DNA from: Rheum nobile
Taxonomy: Eukaryota; Streptophyta; Magnoliopsida; Caryophyllales; Polygonaceae
Length of the DNA stretch: 64,000 bases
NCBI GenBank assembly: GCA_027886185.1
Contig: WOAB01000109.1
Location: 9,094,501-9,158,500 of the forward strand
Reading direction: 5' to 3'
The position numbers and the translations under genes are program-made. Shown here piece by piece: positions 11,274 to 23,670 of the stretch; positions within the stretch are counted from its first letter, which is position 1, and the number at the start of each line of letters is the position of its first letter. The notes under the pieces are model-generated. The model was not told where the DNA came from. It worked only from the letters and a program-made list of their open reading frames with translations, and searched no databases.

Positions 11274-14200
11274 ATGGGTGCTCCCAAGCAGAAGTGGACA
11301 TCAGAAGAAGAAGAAGCACTGAAAGCAAGAGTGCGAAAGCATGGGACTGGAAAATGGCATACCATACTCAAAGATCCTGAGTTCAGCCATGTTTTAAGAT
11401 CACGTTCAAATGTGGATCTTAAAGTATGCTTTGACATCTTCACTTGCATCATTTCTGAGAATTCCTTCAACAACTGAAGTGATTAATTATGCTTAAAAGG
11501 AATGTTTTATTGTTTCATCTGTTGCTTCAACTAAACCCTTGTGGTTCTTTTGAATAATTATAAAGATCATGCTTCTCATTTATTATGTATGGCTTAAATG
11601 GTTGAAAGGATAAATGGAGGAACATCAATGTGACAGCAAGTGGACTTGGCTCACGAGAAAAGGCTAGACTTGGTTTGAAAAGAAATCCTGAATCAAAGCC
11701 TCATTCAGTTCCTCCGTCTGGGGACAAAGGTCAGGCATCAGTGTCAAAGAGATCTTTTACAAGGTGGTAATCATTTTCCTTCTACAAGCTTCTGAAGTTT
11801 TAGATCTTCATTATATCTTCACCTTTGGAGAATATGTTATGTTATAAACTGGAATTCTGCATCCTATATTTAGAAGACAATTTAAATCTAGCTTTCTTCT
11901 GGGAGTTATAGCTGCATTCAGAGGATGTCTTGTCTCATCAACTGAGATTGATTTTCTTGATGACAATAGGTTGGAGAGTGTTATATTGGAGGCAACAACT
12001 ACATTGAATGAACCCGAAGGTTCTGACAAGAAATCTATTGCCACATATATAGAGGTATCATTTTTACCTGTTATATTGTCTGGAAGAAGGGATTGCTTTT
12101 CCAGGGAAGCATTTCATAGGAGAATTGTGTTACCACCAGAAGGAGATTATTCTCTTAACTCAACCCAATATGAATACTTTAGCTTTATATGAAGGCTACT
12201 GTATGTTTTTAAATAATTTTCATAACTAAAAATTATCTAGATGAAAAAAACACTCAAGATTTGGTATCGAAGGAGCTTCTTATTCTTATCACTTGATACT
12301 TGATAGGACACCTACTAGGAGCCTCTAGACTTCAAGAAGCTTGTGTCTACAAAATTGAAGTTTATGACCTCAAGTGGAAATGATAAGGCGTTTGTCGTGA
12401 CACCTTAAACAAAATAATCCTAACAAACCTAAACAAGTAGTCGGGCAAGTAAGGGTCGATCCCACAAGGAGGAAGTAATCAATCTATGTGTTTATAAGCA
12501 TGCAAGGTAACAAAGGGGGTTTTGATTATCAAGCAAAGTAACAAGTATGCAGGCTTTAGAGAAAGAATAAGTATGATGAGGAAAGTAGTTCCACTAGAAC
12601 GAGATCCACAATATAGAGATATAAGTTGATCACTGAAATCTATTCAATCCAAGTTCTTTTATTATTCTTATGGTTGTTCCCACCCTGATCTTAAGTACTA
12701 TTGATTCTCACAGTTGTCAATAGACTTATTACTATGCCAATGGTAAAGCACCTCCGATTCTCACAGTTGTCGGTGTACTTTACCACCAACAAAGCAATAG
12801 CAATGCACACAAGGATATAGGATACATGCAAATAGAAAGACGTATTAATACTCGCATGCAACTGATTCTCACTCACAATTGTACTCTCGGAACCCCTATA
12901 TGCACAATTGTGTTTGCTACTAGATATGCACTCGAAACCCCTATATGCAATCCTAGCAATTGATAGATATTACTCAACCTAGCTGGCCAGATTATGAAGA
13001 ACAATGATAAATCAATAATCAATATAACCAAGAGAATCAAACCAACACACATAAGAATAAGAACAAGGAATAGAAATCTCACAACCGAATCAACTGTATT
13101 GCTTCAAACGTCTAACAGAACAAAGGTGTTTAGTTCTCCATTCTCTCAAACCCTAGAGTTGGGAATGAAAGAACGAACTTAGTCTCCCGAAGGAGAATCG
13201 TGTCTTGTGGCAACTAGGTTAACAAAAGAGTATTTAACATAAATCTAAAAGTAATAAAAATAATAAAAGGAAATAATAATAAAACTAATAACACAAAATA
13301 AACTAACGAAATTCGGGGACAATTAAACTCATTCAGCAGCTAAATTGAACAGCTGCTTTTCGGCCCATCCCAAGGCAACATCAGCTCGGCCCGTCTTCAA
13401 TGCAACATCAGCACGGCCCACTCCAACAAATCAAGCTTCTGCTGACGTCGTCCCTTTCCAACTTCAATTCAGCGCTTGAATTCTTCTCGCTTCACTTCAC
13501 GCGTGGGCTCCAGCCTTCACGTGGGCTTTTCTTCATTTTGGGCCTTCCCCTCCATTGGGCCGATCTTCATCAATTTCCAGCATCAGCACACGGCATAATT
13601 AATTGCTTCGTTCAGCATATTGCCGCGGAGCGTCATCTTTATCTGAGACCCACCGCCGGGTCGCGGTGGCTCTAGCGCGGGGCGGTGAAATTGCCCACTC
13701 CAATGTGGTTCCTTCATAGATTTTTCTTGTCTACTCAGGTGGTCAACTCCTCTTCCTCTGGATGTCTCCAATTAGCTCCTCCAGACCACCAAAACCACAC
13801 TTCTCAGCTCTAACTCCATAATCTCCAATTGTGCATAAAATCCAACCAAATGGTGCCTCAAACCTGGTAATAACCCTTAGATATGTGCTACAAAATAGCA
13901 CTTATCAGGAAAGCTTGTAAAGGTAACTGTATTGAACTTGTCCTGATACCATCATACAATGCGATTTAACTATCCATGAAATCAAAGGGCCTGAAAGATA
14001 AACCTGCTAATTTATTTGAATTTTTGTTCTTGCTTTCCTATATCTTTGTCATAATTTGGTAGATTCCTCCATGTTGATGTTCATTTTTATTGACCTATAG
14101 AGCATTTCATTGTTAAATCAAAGTCTAAATATGCAGGAGTTTAGCATACCCCTTTTAGCCTTTGCAACTTACAATAGGCACAAAACTTCGAATTTTTTGC

Positions 14201-14740
14201 CATGTTGTCATACTGAAATACCACTAAAGAGGATTTACGTTCATGTTTTGGTTCAGTAATTATCTGCGTCCATGTCTTCACAATTGGATTGAGTTTGGCT
14301 ACTCTTTAAGATATGTCTTTGCTCTTAATGTTTTGCCATTACATATCCTGTTTGATGTAGAATTTATCAACCGACATTGGTTTCTTGAATGTTGGCAAAT
14401 TTGGTTTCTTTTCATAATATTTTCTCCTCCTTCCTATCAGGCAAATCACAGGTATAAACTTGCACCAAGTTCGTCCCCATCCCAATCAAGAGCAGAGTCC
14501 TTGAATGGCAAGCATGAAGATGTTTTTAAGGTGGAGAAGAATGGGGTGAGAACTTTTACACAGCCAGAGGTGGATACAGAACTAAACAGGATGAGAACTT
14601 TTACGCAGCCCGAGCAGTTGTGGAGGCAGAGGCCGCCCTTGCAGAGGCTGAGAAGGCAGCAAGGGAGGCAGAAGCAGCTGAAGCAGAAGCCGAGGTAGCT
14701 CAAATTTTTGCTCAAATTGATCATACTAATTATCTTCCAA
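11274..14740 (+). pseudogene. TRB/SMH telomere-repeat-binding protein pseudogene
   Basis: Plant TRB/SMH proteins join an N-terminal telobox-binding Myb, a linker-histone H1/H5 globular domain and a C-terminal coiled coil. Here exon 1 (11274-11423) begins [20 protein letters not shown] and carries the first part of the Myb. Exon 2 (11609 to about 11761) continues DKWRNINVTASGLGSREKAR. Exon 3 (11970-12054) starts the H1/H5 domain (ILEATTTLNEPEGSDKKSIA). Exon 4 (about 12300-12380, resuming at 13908-13922) reads LDFKKLVSTKLKFMTSSGK. Exon 5 (from 14441) has YKLAPSSSPSQS and, in a shifted frame, an Ala/Glu-rich helix (about 14600-14715). Lesions: an in-frame TAG in exon 4 where Trp is expected, a frameshift in exon 5, and a solo LTR inserted in exon 4. 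The parent is a TRB gene; which paralogue cannot be told. Confidence 0.88.
12381..13907 (-). mobile_element. Solo LTR (family B), 1527 bp, in a TRB exon
   Basis: The ends are tgataag and cttatca, with TG/CA termini. The flanks carry a perfect 5-bp duplication, ggaaa, at 12376-12380 and 13908-13912. Removing the LTR and one ggaaa restores the TRB reading frame across exon 4, so the insertion hit coding sequence. Minus orientation is inferred from resemblance to the LTRs at 43124-44413 and 52734-54022: the shared (g)ggatcgaccct block, the tgata start, and the GC module (about 13648-13690). It is therefore a solo LTR of an Athila-like relative. The open frames inside are incidental. Confidence 0.9.
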
Positions 14741-15269
14741 ACATATATGTCCTTAATTTCAAATAATTATTATATTTGGCCAAAGAATATATAAATATGA
14801 TCCCCTTTTCATGGGTCACTTCCAACATCTTGATTATTGGTGAGTTGTATTTCTTTGTTGCCTATAGAGATTGATAATGGTATGAGATGCCAACTTTGAG
14901 AAAAATAATTCCCTGTACACATTGATAAGGTTATGAGATACCAACTCGCAACTGTTTGAATAAAAATAATTTAGATATTTATTCCTAGCCCTTCTTCCCT
15001 TAGCCCAAAATTTTTTAGAAAGTGCAATCATTCTTGAATTCAAATATTTAAAATAATCAACTCAATTCAAATATTTAAAATATTCCACATCTAAGGAGTA
15101 TCATTTATATGCAAACATAGAAGTAGAAGCGCGTATTACAAATAATATATGTCTAACATAAAATAACGAATCATTTCATTGCATATCACATAATATATGT
15201 CTAACATTAAACAACGATTCATATATTACAAACTCATATTTATACCGTGAAACTACATATACACAAATG

Positions 15270-15300
15270 GCCCGTGCGAAGCACGGGCTTCGATTTCTAG
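15270..15300 (+). mobile_element. Helitron 3' terminus (hairpin + CTAG)
   Basis: An 8-bp perfect stem, gcccgtgc/gcacgggc, with loop gaa is followed by ttcgattt and CTAG, then T. This matches the canonical Helitron 3' end, a short GC-rich hairpin a few bases before CTRR with insertion before T. Confidence 0.8.
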
Positions 15301-15301
15301 T

Positions 15302-15560
15302 AAATATATAAAGTAGACTAAGGGTTCAATTAATGTCCAATAAATATGAAAATTTATCTCTTATTTTTTTTGTTAATCTTTCAATACAAACTAAATCATC
15401 TAACATAGTTCAACGGTTAAAGACACTCTCTTAATACAAGAGGTCTAGGGTTCAATCCCCATTCTTAACAATTTTGTTTTACTATTTTATCTTTCATTAT
15501 TTTTTTTGTTTATATTAATTAGTTACTCAAATTTGTATATCTATCTATAAATATATAAAG
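15302..15560 (+). repeat. tRNA-derived SINE-like repeat, copy 2
   Basis: The repeat is bounded by direct repeats of (ct)ataaatatataaagtag at about 15302 and 15543. Inside is a tRNA-like core with A-box-like tagttcaacggttaaagac near 15417 and B-box-like gggttcaatcccc near 15448, followed by a T-rich tail. The roughly 16-19 bp bounding repeats could be a target-site duplication, but the tRNA-like core starts about 100 bp in rather than at the 5' edge, which is unusual for a SINE. Confidence 0.5.
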
Positions 15561-16195
15561 TAGATAGTTCATTTAATGCCTCATAAATTCCATCTCATTT
15601 TATTTTACATTCCTCTAGAAGTCAAATACTCTATTTTATCTCAATGCTTTAGTGAATGGACTTTATAAAACAAATAGTTGAAAGTTCAATTCTTCTTTGA
15701 AAGAATTTGTTTTTTGATATTTTCCCCCTAATCCTAAGGAGTTATTTAATTTTTTAAATCAACCACTAAAGTCTATAGTACTTGATAATTATCTCAATAA
15801 GTAAACCTATAAGAAACATTATAAAACCGAATAAAGAGAAAACAAACCTAAAAAGGAAATACAAATACATTTATTGTCTTCTTCGTACCTAATGAAACAA
15901 TGTGAGATTTCTACCAAAAAATAGACACATTGAGGTGGTTTGGTATTTGCAATTGAAAAATTCATATCACAATTAGAATATATATTTTTGTTTGTTTTAT
16001 GGTCTACCTCATGCCTAGCTAAACAATTTATTTTCTTACTACTCATAGTTACATATAAATCAAAATCTCTATACAACATAAAAATACATAATTAAATGTA
16101 AAACAATATATCAAAATTAAGACATTACAAATCCAAATAACATAATTCGAATATACAATATTGTATCCACTTGAGTACCAAAACAAATATTGTGC
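15302..16195 (+). repeat. Large tandem repeat, unit 1
   Basis: About 0.9 kb that is repeated in the same orientation at 16289-17180, with an offset near 990 bp. Shared landmarks include the SINE-like repeat, the segment starting tttaatgcctcataaattcc, and the end sequence caatattgtatccacttgag. The copies differ by scattered substitutions and small indels, so the duplication is old. Confidence 0.8.
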
Positions 16196-16288
16196 AACCT
16201 TACAAACTCTTCAAAAATGTTTTAATGGAGTTTTATACGTAAATCTTTCTAGGCCCAAATCAGACAAGGCCCAAATCTGGTTAAACAT

Positions 16289-17180
16289 CTATAAATATAT
16301 AAAGTAGACTAATGGTGCAATTAATGTCCAATAAATATGAGAAATTATCTCTTATTATTTTGTTAATCTTTCAATACAAACTAAATCATCTAACATAGTT
16401 CAATGGTTAAAGACACTCTTTTAATACAAGAGGTCTAGAGTTCAATCCCAATTCTTAACAACTTTGTTTTACTATTTTATCTTTCATTATTTTTATATTT
16501 ATATTAATTAGTTACTCAAATCTTTATATCTATCTATAAATATATAAAGTAGACAACTCATTTAATGCCTCATAAATTCCATCTCATTTTATTTTACATT
16601 CCACTAGAAGTTAAATATTCTATTTTATCTCAATGGTTTAGTGAAGAGACTTCATAAAAAAAAAAATTGAAAGTTTAATTCTTCTTTGAAACAATTTGAT
16701 TTTTGATATTTTTTCCCTAAACCTAAAGAGTTATTTAATTTTTTAAATCAAGCACTAAAGTCTATAGTACTTGACAATTATCTCAGCAAGTAAACCTAAA
16801 AGTAACATTATAAAACCGAATAAAGAGAAAACAAACCTAAATAGGAAATACGAATATATTTATTTTCTTCTTCGTACCTAAGGAAACAATGTGAGATTTC
16901 TTCAAAACAAAAAGACAATTCGAGGTGATTTGGTAAATGCGATTGAGAAATTCAAATCACAATTAGATTTTTTTTTGTTTTATGGTCTTCTTCATGGCTA
17001 GCTAAACAATTCTTTTTTACTGCTCATAGTTACATATATAAATCAAAATCTCTATACAACATAAAAATACATAATTAAATGTAAAACAATATAACAAATA
17101 TAAGACATTACAAATCCAAATAACATAATTCGAATATACAATATTGTATCCACTTGAGTACCTAAACAAATATTGTATCC
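16289..17180 (+). repeat. Large tandem repeat, unit 2 (with SINE-like copy 3)
   Basis: Second copy of the ~0.9-kb unit. It contains the third SINE-like repeat (16289-16552) with A-box-like tagttcaatggttaaagac and B-box-like agttcaatccc. About 95 bp of unrelated sequence separates it from unit 1. Confidence 0.8.
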
Positions 17181-19795
17181 ACCTTATTAGGATTAAATTA
17201 CAAATTATTTTAATGTAGTAATTTAACTAATCACTTAAAAATTAAAATATTGCTTACCTCATTCAAGTTAAAACAGGCTAATATAATGTTCATAAAACTC
17301 TCAAATCCTCTACCAACATTCAAACTTAAGCACCTAATTTTAATCACATATTGATTTTTTCATACTTATTGTAATGTTTTTTTTCCATAACTCTAAACGA
17401 CTGCTTTTCAATTTTGACGTTACAAACCCCGTTTAGTTCTGAAACCCTTCAAGTGTTTTTGTGTAAACCGAAACAATTTATAGAATATAAATCAACGAAT
17501 ATTGATCAACTATCAAATTCAATATAGGGAGAAAACCAAGTTAATGGATGATTATTTGGCATGATAAGTTTGTCGCAAACACTATCTTAAAATTGTAACT
17601 GATTTGAAAAATGTGTAACATATTCCCCTATTAAATTGTCTATAATAAATAATAATTATGTGTCACTTAAGAAAAAATATTATCAATAAAAGTATACATT
17701 TTTTGAAGAAGTAATTAAGAAGATGATTAGAACATGAAAAAGTTACCATCGAATTGCAACATCAAGAAATTGAAAAGTTTATTTATACTTATTGGTAATT
17801 TACTTATATCAATGATAATTATGTCAACCTTAGTAACATTCGGGTCATTCAAACTCACTCGGACATCAACTTTGACGGGAAAAAATATATTTAAAAACGC
17901 TTGCATGGTCGTTTAAACTCACTTACACATAGCTTTTATACGGAAATATATTTCATTTTTTAAAGAAATGAACTCATTTAAGATATTAGATTAAAACATT
18001 ATTTCAATTTATAGTAATATATTTTGTTGTGATCGTTACATCTTCATTACATATTTCTAATGTCAATTAATCACATTTAAATTATAGATCGTAACTTCTT
18101 CTTTTCATATTTCAAACTCCTAATTAATTAGAGGCTGGTTTAATATAGATGACAAATGAATGTGAACATAAAGAGAAAATTTACCTCTATATAAAGACCA
18201 TACGGATACAAGACATCCATTCCAAAAATAAAAGATCTTAATCCACATCTCCATTTGTGTATGATTTTCTTACACCTTATTCCTGTAATTGCTTGGATTA
18301 GATTTTATATGGTTAGTTTATTGATATCTATTTTATGAGTTGTAATTGACATTTTGTATGTTTATTGTTCCCCATTTTATGAAATGGAATTTGAATTGAT
18401 ATTTGTGTATTTTTTTGTTGATATTTTGTTCAATAACAAGTATAATCTCGATGCTCATTCACATGAGCCAAATTGAAAGCTTAAGCTATTTTATTAGCTC
18501 TGTTCTTTTTTTCAGAACACTTTTTCCCATAAATTATTTAGCTTCAAGCCACAATGATAATATTTAATTAATTATTTTTTAAAATTTTTTGTATAATAAT
18601 AACAAAGCCAATTATTACTACTCTTTAACAACTTTAAAACTAAAAATATACATTTGTCAAATGTAGATTTTTGGGTGATTTTGCATTCCCTGAGGTCATT
18701 TCCTACTGGTATCACAAAGTTGTACGTATATGTGATCAATTGGTAAACTTCTATTAGTAAAGAAAAGAGCAATATGTTTTTATTCTTAAATGAGAAAGTT
18801 TTAACTGATCGCTGAATTATTTACATGGCTATATGCAATAATAATAATTGATTTACTAAAGTGACAGAAATAATTGAGATCATGAGTATATATGATTATC
18901 GTGGTCGATGGTATTGTCCACTACAAATGAAGGTTTTTTTTACAATACATGTACTATAAAAAATTAAATATAACTTATATTATAATATTATTTAATTATC
19001 TAAAATTATGATGCAAAATAAGAGATTCATTGAATAATAGCTTACGCAATAAACATTTTTGCTTGTTATATGTTTACTACATACTCCATAGGAGTACAAG
19101 TTTGTATTCATATATATACATAATTGATCATCAATGATTGTTATAATTTCCTTTATCTTTGTGACTCCTTTGTTACTTTTGAAACATGTAGCCCCTTTTA
19201 ATAAATAGATACAAGTAATAAAAACTATGATCATAACTTTTTAACAACATTCTATATGTCAATTAATTGCCGTATAACTTAATTGTTTGATAACTCTTTC
19301 AAATACATGTTCATATTTAAAAAAATTTGTAAATGGTGTGGATAAAATGAAGACATACAAAATCAAATATAATAGATCATAATCTACTAAAGCTTATTAC
19401 TATGTACAATCAAAGTGAGACAATGCTATCATGAGTAACTACTTTTTTTAGTTTCATACGATATTTGAGATCCATCTAAGAGTTGCAGATAAGATGTTTG
19501 ATCTACTTAAAATCGTTTTAAACACGGTGATTGACAACATAAGAAGGCAACATATTCTAAATTGTTATTTATTCTCTATAGTAGCATCTAAGTGTGTCTT
19601 TTTCCATAAAAATGACAAATTCTTCAGCTTAACTTGGTGAAAAAAGTGAGTTGCTATTTGTGTACCTGTCATACTAAAATGTTCAAATTTATATGAATGT
19701 TTGTGTTGTTAAAGCTGAAAATATTTAAAATAATTTTTTTTTCTCATTTTAAAAAAGAAAAATAACCAATAAAATTAATATATATATATACTTAT
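17181..19795. other. AT-rich DNA, nothing recognised
   Basis: A long AT-rich stretch with only short chance reading frames. I see no conserved domain, clear terminal repeats or RNA gene. It may be the body of a decayed Helitron ending at 19822, but no 5' end or coding content supports this. Confidence 0.45.
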
Positions 19796-19796
19796 G

Positions 19797-19822
19797 ACCC
19801 GTGCTACGGATATGCCCTCTAG
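19797..19822 (+). mobile_element. Possible decayed Helitron 3' terminus
   Basis: acccgtgctacgg (weak stem ccgt/acgg) lies a few bases before CTAG (19819-19822), followed by T. The layout resembles the end at 15270-15300, but the stem is short and degraded. Confidence 0.4.
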
Positions 19823-21867
19823 TTTTGAGTATAACTATTTGTGTACATTGTATAAACACCTTCTCATAAGGGAAAAAAGACTTAAGTATACCTATTTAAT
19901 TAGGAAGTTTCAAAAATATATCCCATCATAAAAATAGAGAATTAGTAACCCATATTTATTACAATTAGACAAAAATATCATCTGCTTCACAAAAAATAAG
20001 AGAACCCTCAATATCATCTTCTCCATTAGATCCGATAGCTCTGTCACCCCGCATCGTCGGACCATTGCAGCTCTGCCGCACCATTGGACCACCGCAACCA
20101 CGCCTAGCACAACACCTTCGCCTTGCACAGCCCTAGCGTAAACGCCTAACACCGCGCCTCTGTTGGACAACCGCCCTCGCATATTTGACTCGCAAACAAC
20201 AACCGCCATACTCGCCATAACTGTTACACAAAGGATTACCCTACACGAAGATCCCTCCACACCTCCTTGTCCGCCGACTGCTCGCCGCCGGCCAACCACA
20301 CGCTTGCTGATATTGTTGCCACCGGCCAACCACTGCCCGGAAATCTTGTTGTTCTCTGAACATAGGATATTTGTTTACTTACTTGATGTTCGTTGTTTGT
20401 TACTTTAATTTGTTATTAAAATAGGTAATTATGCATGTATTATGATTAGTTTTTTTTGTTTGCAATTTATTATCGGTGATCTTGCTGTTTATTTGCTCTT
20501 TGTTACTTTGCGTGTTACACGGAATAATGACATGTAATATAAAATAATAAACTTTCATGTAGAGTAATTTTGTATAAGATAGAATCGTGTTAAGAGATCA
20601 AAAAAGTATAAATTTTGTTGCTACACGAAATATTGACATGTTACACAAAATAATATTGTATGTTAGTGTAAGCAACTACATAAGCCAATACTTAATTAGT
20701 ACGGAGTATAAGCTAGTACACAAGTCAATACTTAATTAGTGTAAGCTATTATATAAGCTACACGAAATAATAACATGTTATATAAAATAATTTCATGTAA
20801 TATTTTACTGTAAACTACTACATAATTTGGTATAAGTTACTACATATTATCGTGTAAGTTACTACATAACTTTTGTGTAAAATATTACATAATTTTGTGT
20901 AGTCTACTTTTTTTGTGTGTAGGCTACTAAATAATTTTATGTACATCGTATCATATTTTAATGTAAGCTATTACATGATCTAATCTTTAAGTGAAAGCTA
21001 CTACATAAGCTAATACTTAATTAGTGTAACCTACTATATACACTACACGAGATAATAGCATGTCACATAAATTATAAGCTACTATATAAATTTCGTGTAA
21101 GTTATTACATACTTTTTGCTAGTCTAATTCATGATTTTCGTGTATGATACTATTTTTTATTTCAAAAGCTACTAAATAATTTTGTATACATCGGTTTAGC
21201 TACTACATAAGCTACCAGAAATAATAAGCTACACGAAATAATTGCATGTTAATTAGTTTTAGCTACTACATAAGCTACACGAAATAATAAGCTACACGAA
21301 ATAATTGCATGTTATATAAAATAATTTTGTGTAATATTTTAGTGTAAACTACTACATATTTTCATGTAAGTTACTATATAATTTTGTGTAATCTGATTCA
21401 TAATTTTCGTGTAGACTATAAAAAAAATTCATGTACATTGTTTTCATGTAAAGCTTCTACATGATATAACTAAAAAAATCAGATCTCAATATGTTCCTAC
21501 ACAAAATTACTATTGAAATTCACGAAATTTGTTTCTACCCATGAATTCCATGAAATAGGCACAGTGAAGATTCAGATATGGACAAACGCAATTTTATCCT
21601 TCGTACTAGATTCAATTCATGTAAATTCATATTCGTACGTGAATAACGGGTCTGGCAACAACAGGAGGTGCGAAAAGGAGGGCGGCGCGATGTGGTCGGT
21701 GAGAGGGTGGTGCAATGGTGGCAGCGCGATGGGGGCGGTAGATCTGCGGTGTGAGAGGACGGCGACGTGATGGGGAATTGAGCGGACGATGGTGCAAGTT
21801 CGGTGGTTTCGGGGCCGACGGAGCAGATGTGGAGGCTCGGCAGCGGAATCGTATACATACGTTGGAG
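19823..21867. repeat. Non-coding block with degenerate short-repeat field
   Basis: Between about 20510 and 21470 a short motif of the type gtgtaa-gctactacataa recurs many times, interleaved with tacacgaaataat and cacaaaataat. Spacing is irregular, so it is not a simple satellite. GC-rich blocks flank the field (about 20030-20340 and 21650-21860) and give long but low-complexity open frames with no recognisable domain. It is probably the interior of a non-autonomous DNA element. No terminal inverted repeat was identified. Confidence 0.5.
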
Positions 21868-22048
21868 ATAGTATGAACGTGGTAGTGGAATGGTGTAGCC
21901 CAACAATGAGGAGAATACACATAAGTTTTCTATTAGGGTAATTAGATTAAAGATAATTTAGTCATTGAAAAATAAATAAATAAATCTTAAATAAAAATAA
22001 AGGAAGAATACACTTTTGAAAGAAGATTATAAAAAGGAAATTATTGGG
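21868..22048 (+). repeat. Duplicated flank, copy 1 left part
   Basis: This matches 26007 to about 26188 with few differences (atagtatgaacgtggtag onward). It continues after the CACTA element at 25528-25641. Copy 1 was therefore split by the CACTA insertion; copy 2 was not. Confidence 0.88.
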
Positions 22049-22071
22049 CACTACTACAAAATATGTTTTTT

Positions 22072-22400
22072 AGCCCGGGTGTTTTTCATTATATAGCCCG
22101 GATATAGTTAAAAAGGATCCGGGCTATTGGCTGGTGTGATAATAGACCAAATAGCCCGGACCCATTGTCACACGTCCGGGCTATATTCCTTCACATAATT
22201 TGGGGCTGAACTTCACTTAATAGCCCGGACGTGTATAATACATGTTCGGGCTAATAACTGGACTTTTTATCCCGGGACTGTAGATCCGGGTTAAAAAGTC
22301 AAGCTGATTTTTTTAAAAAAGGATGACTTCTTAGTCCGGACCGTTGGATATCCGGGCTAAAAAGTCCTGTTAATTTAAAAAAAAAATGGGATATTCAATC
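22072..22400. repeat. Left subterminal repeats of the CACTA element
   Basis: Repeated tagcccgga or tagcccggg and the inverse ccgggcta, spaced about 25-50 bp apart. Confidence 0.85.
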
Positions 22401-23670
22401 CCGGGTATCTTAGGCTTCGCTTTTTATAAAGCTTCAAGAAAAATACCTATATGTGCCTTCCATTTCCATGCAATTCAATAAGGGTTATAGCTCAAACCAT
22501 AGATTGTAAATACATGGACATGTTCAAGATGCATAAATAACCAAGAAGACTGTTTTTTTCTTCTCTATCTGCTAAACTATTCAAACGAGCACAAATGATA
22601 ATCATCAGTTGACTCTCCAAATAAGGACTTGGCAATAAAAAATGTTTTGACAGTTAGCACGTGTAACAGAATTATCAGTAAGCTAAATGGTGCCAAAAAA
22701 TCATTCTCCATCATAAAAATTAGATAAAGAGATGTAATAAATTGATTTCATAGCACATCCTGAAATCACATTGTTGGCACTTGGTAATGAAGATCGTTTT
22801 GACAGTTAGCACATTTAACTGAATTTCATTCTTTATTGTTCTACTAAGGAAAATCTCACCTTCCCTGCTATGAGCATGAGCAGTTGCATGATCAGCAGCC
22901 GGTCTTTTATCCACCAAGAGCTGCCATCAAAATGAATCAAGTAAATAAACAGTGAGGACAAAAAGAGAAAAGGGGGAGAGGGCAATAACAACTGCACTGA
23001 GTACATTCACATCAAGAAAGAGAGTCCAACTTTGATGCCAAGGCAGACAAGCAACCCAACTCCTGACTTTTTCCCATCATTTGAACCATCTTCCTTGTCT
23101 AAATGAACTGAGTAACCAACACATGACAACAGTACCAGAACTGAAAAGAAACATGCTTTACTTGATTTTCCATGGCAGGATCAGTTTCTACTTTCTACCT
23201 GTGGACATGTTAATCATATATACACTTCATATACTTCTTGCAATAAGTACATGTTAACAATCACTTCCTCTGGCCAATGTTGTACAGTTAAAAATGGATT
23301 GGAACAAGAGAACATATCAAATATGGGAAAACAACCACTTTTGGGAACAACTGTTTGTTTAGAAGCATAAAATACAAGAAACGGAAAGGAAAAAGACATA
23401 CACAAGAAAATGAAATGCCAAGCTTGAGAATACTTTGAGCAGCAAACAAACTGTTTCATCTTCTTTTTATTTTGTTCATATAACAGTCTGTGATTTGCTA
23501 GTATTCTCTTTGCGGGATTAAAATGCTAGTCTTCTACGCACCATGTACACATAAGGGGACAGTGGTTCAACAATTCCTTTTTCCAAGTCACGTCTATAGG
23601 CGAAGTAGAAATAAAAATAAACAAAAACTAATATAATCAATTGCTAATAGAGTTGTTTGATGGTATATAC
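22401..23670. other. CACTA interior, unassigned
   Basis: Lies between the left subterminal repeats and the LETM1-like exons. It looks intronic. Short coding-like pieces on the minus strand near 22860-22925 and 23520-23600 could be further exons of the captured gene, but I could not match them. Confidence 0.35.

Larger units (their letters stand above)
6670..15300 (+). mobile_element. Candidate Helitron carrying three host gene fragments
   Basis: The proposed 3' end is strong: a hairpin gcccgtgc-gaa-gcacgggc (15270-15288), then eight bases, CTAG (15297-15300) and a following T. The proposed 5' end is weaker: A followed by tctattaatatatattt at 6670. Together these give the A/TC...CTAG/T arrangement expected of a Helitron inserted between A and T. 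The interior holds fragments of a pfkB-family kinase, RPL5 and a TRB/SMH gene, all on the plus strand with introns kept. This is a known signature of Helitron gene capture. No Rep/helicase is present, so the element would be non-autonomous. A later solo LTR lies inside at 12381-13907. The gene fragments and the 3' end are seen directly; their membership of one element is inferred. Confidence 0.55.

Noticed and set aside
15400..15465. tRNA gene
   Set aside because: A- and B-box-like motifs are present, but there is no acceptor stem and the same core recurs in a dispersed repeat, so it is a tRNA-derived repeat.
20163..20408. Open frames in GC-rich blocks (also 21513-21922, both strands)
   Set aside because: They are Pro/Arg/Thr-rich compositional frames, overlapping in several phases, with no domain.
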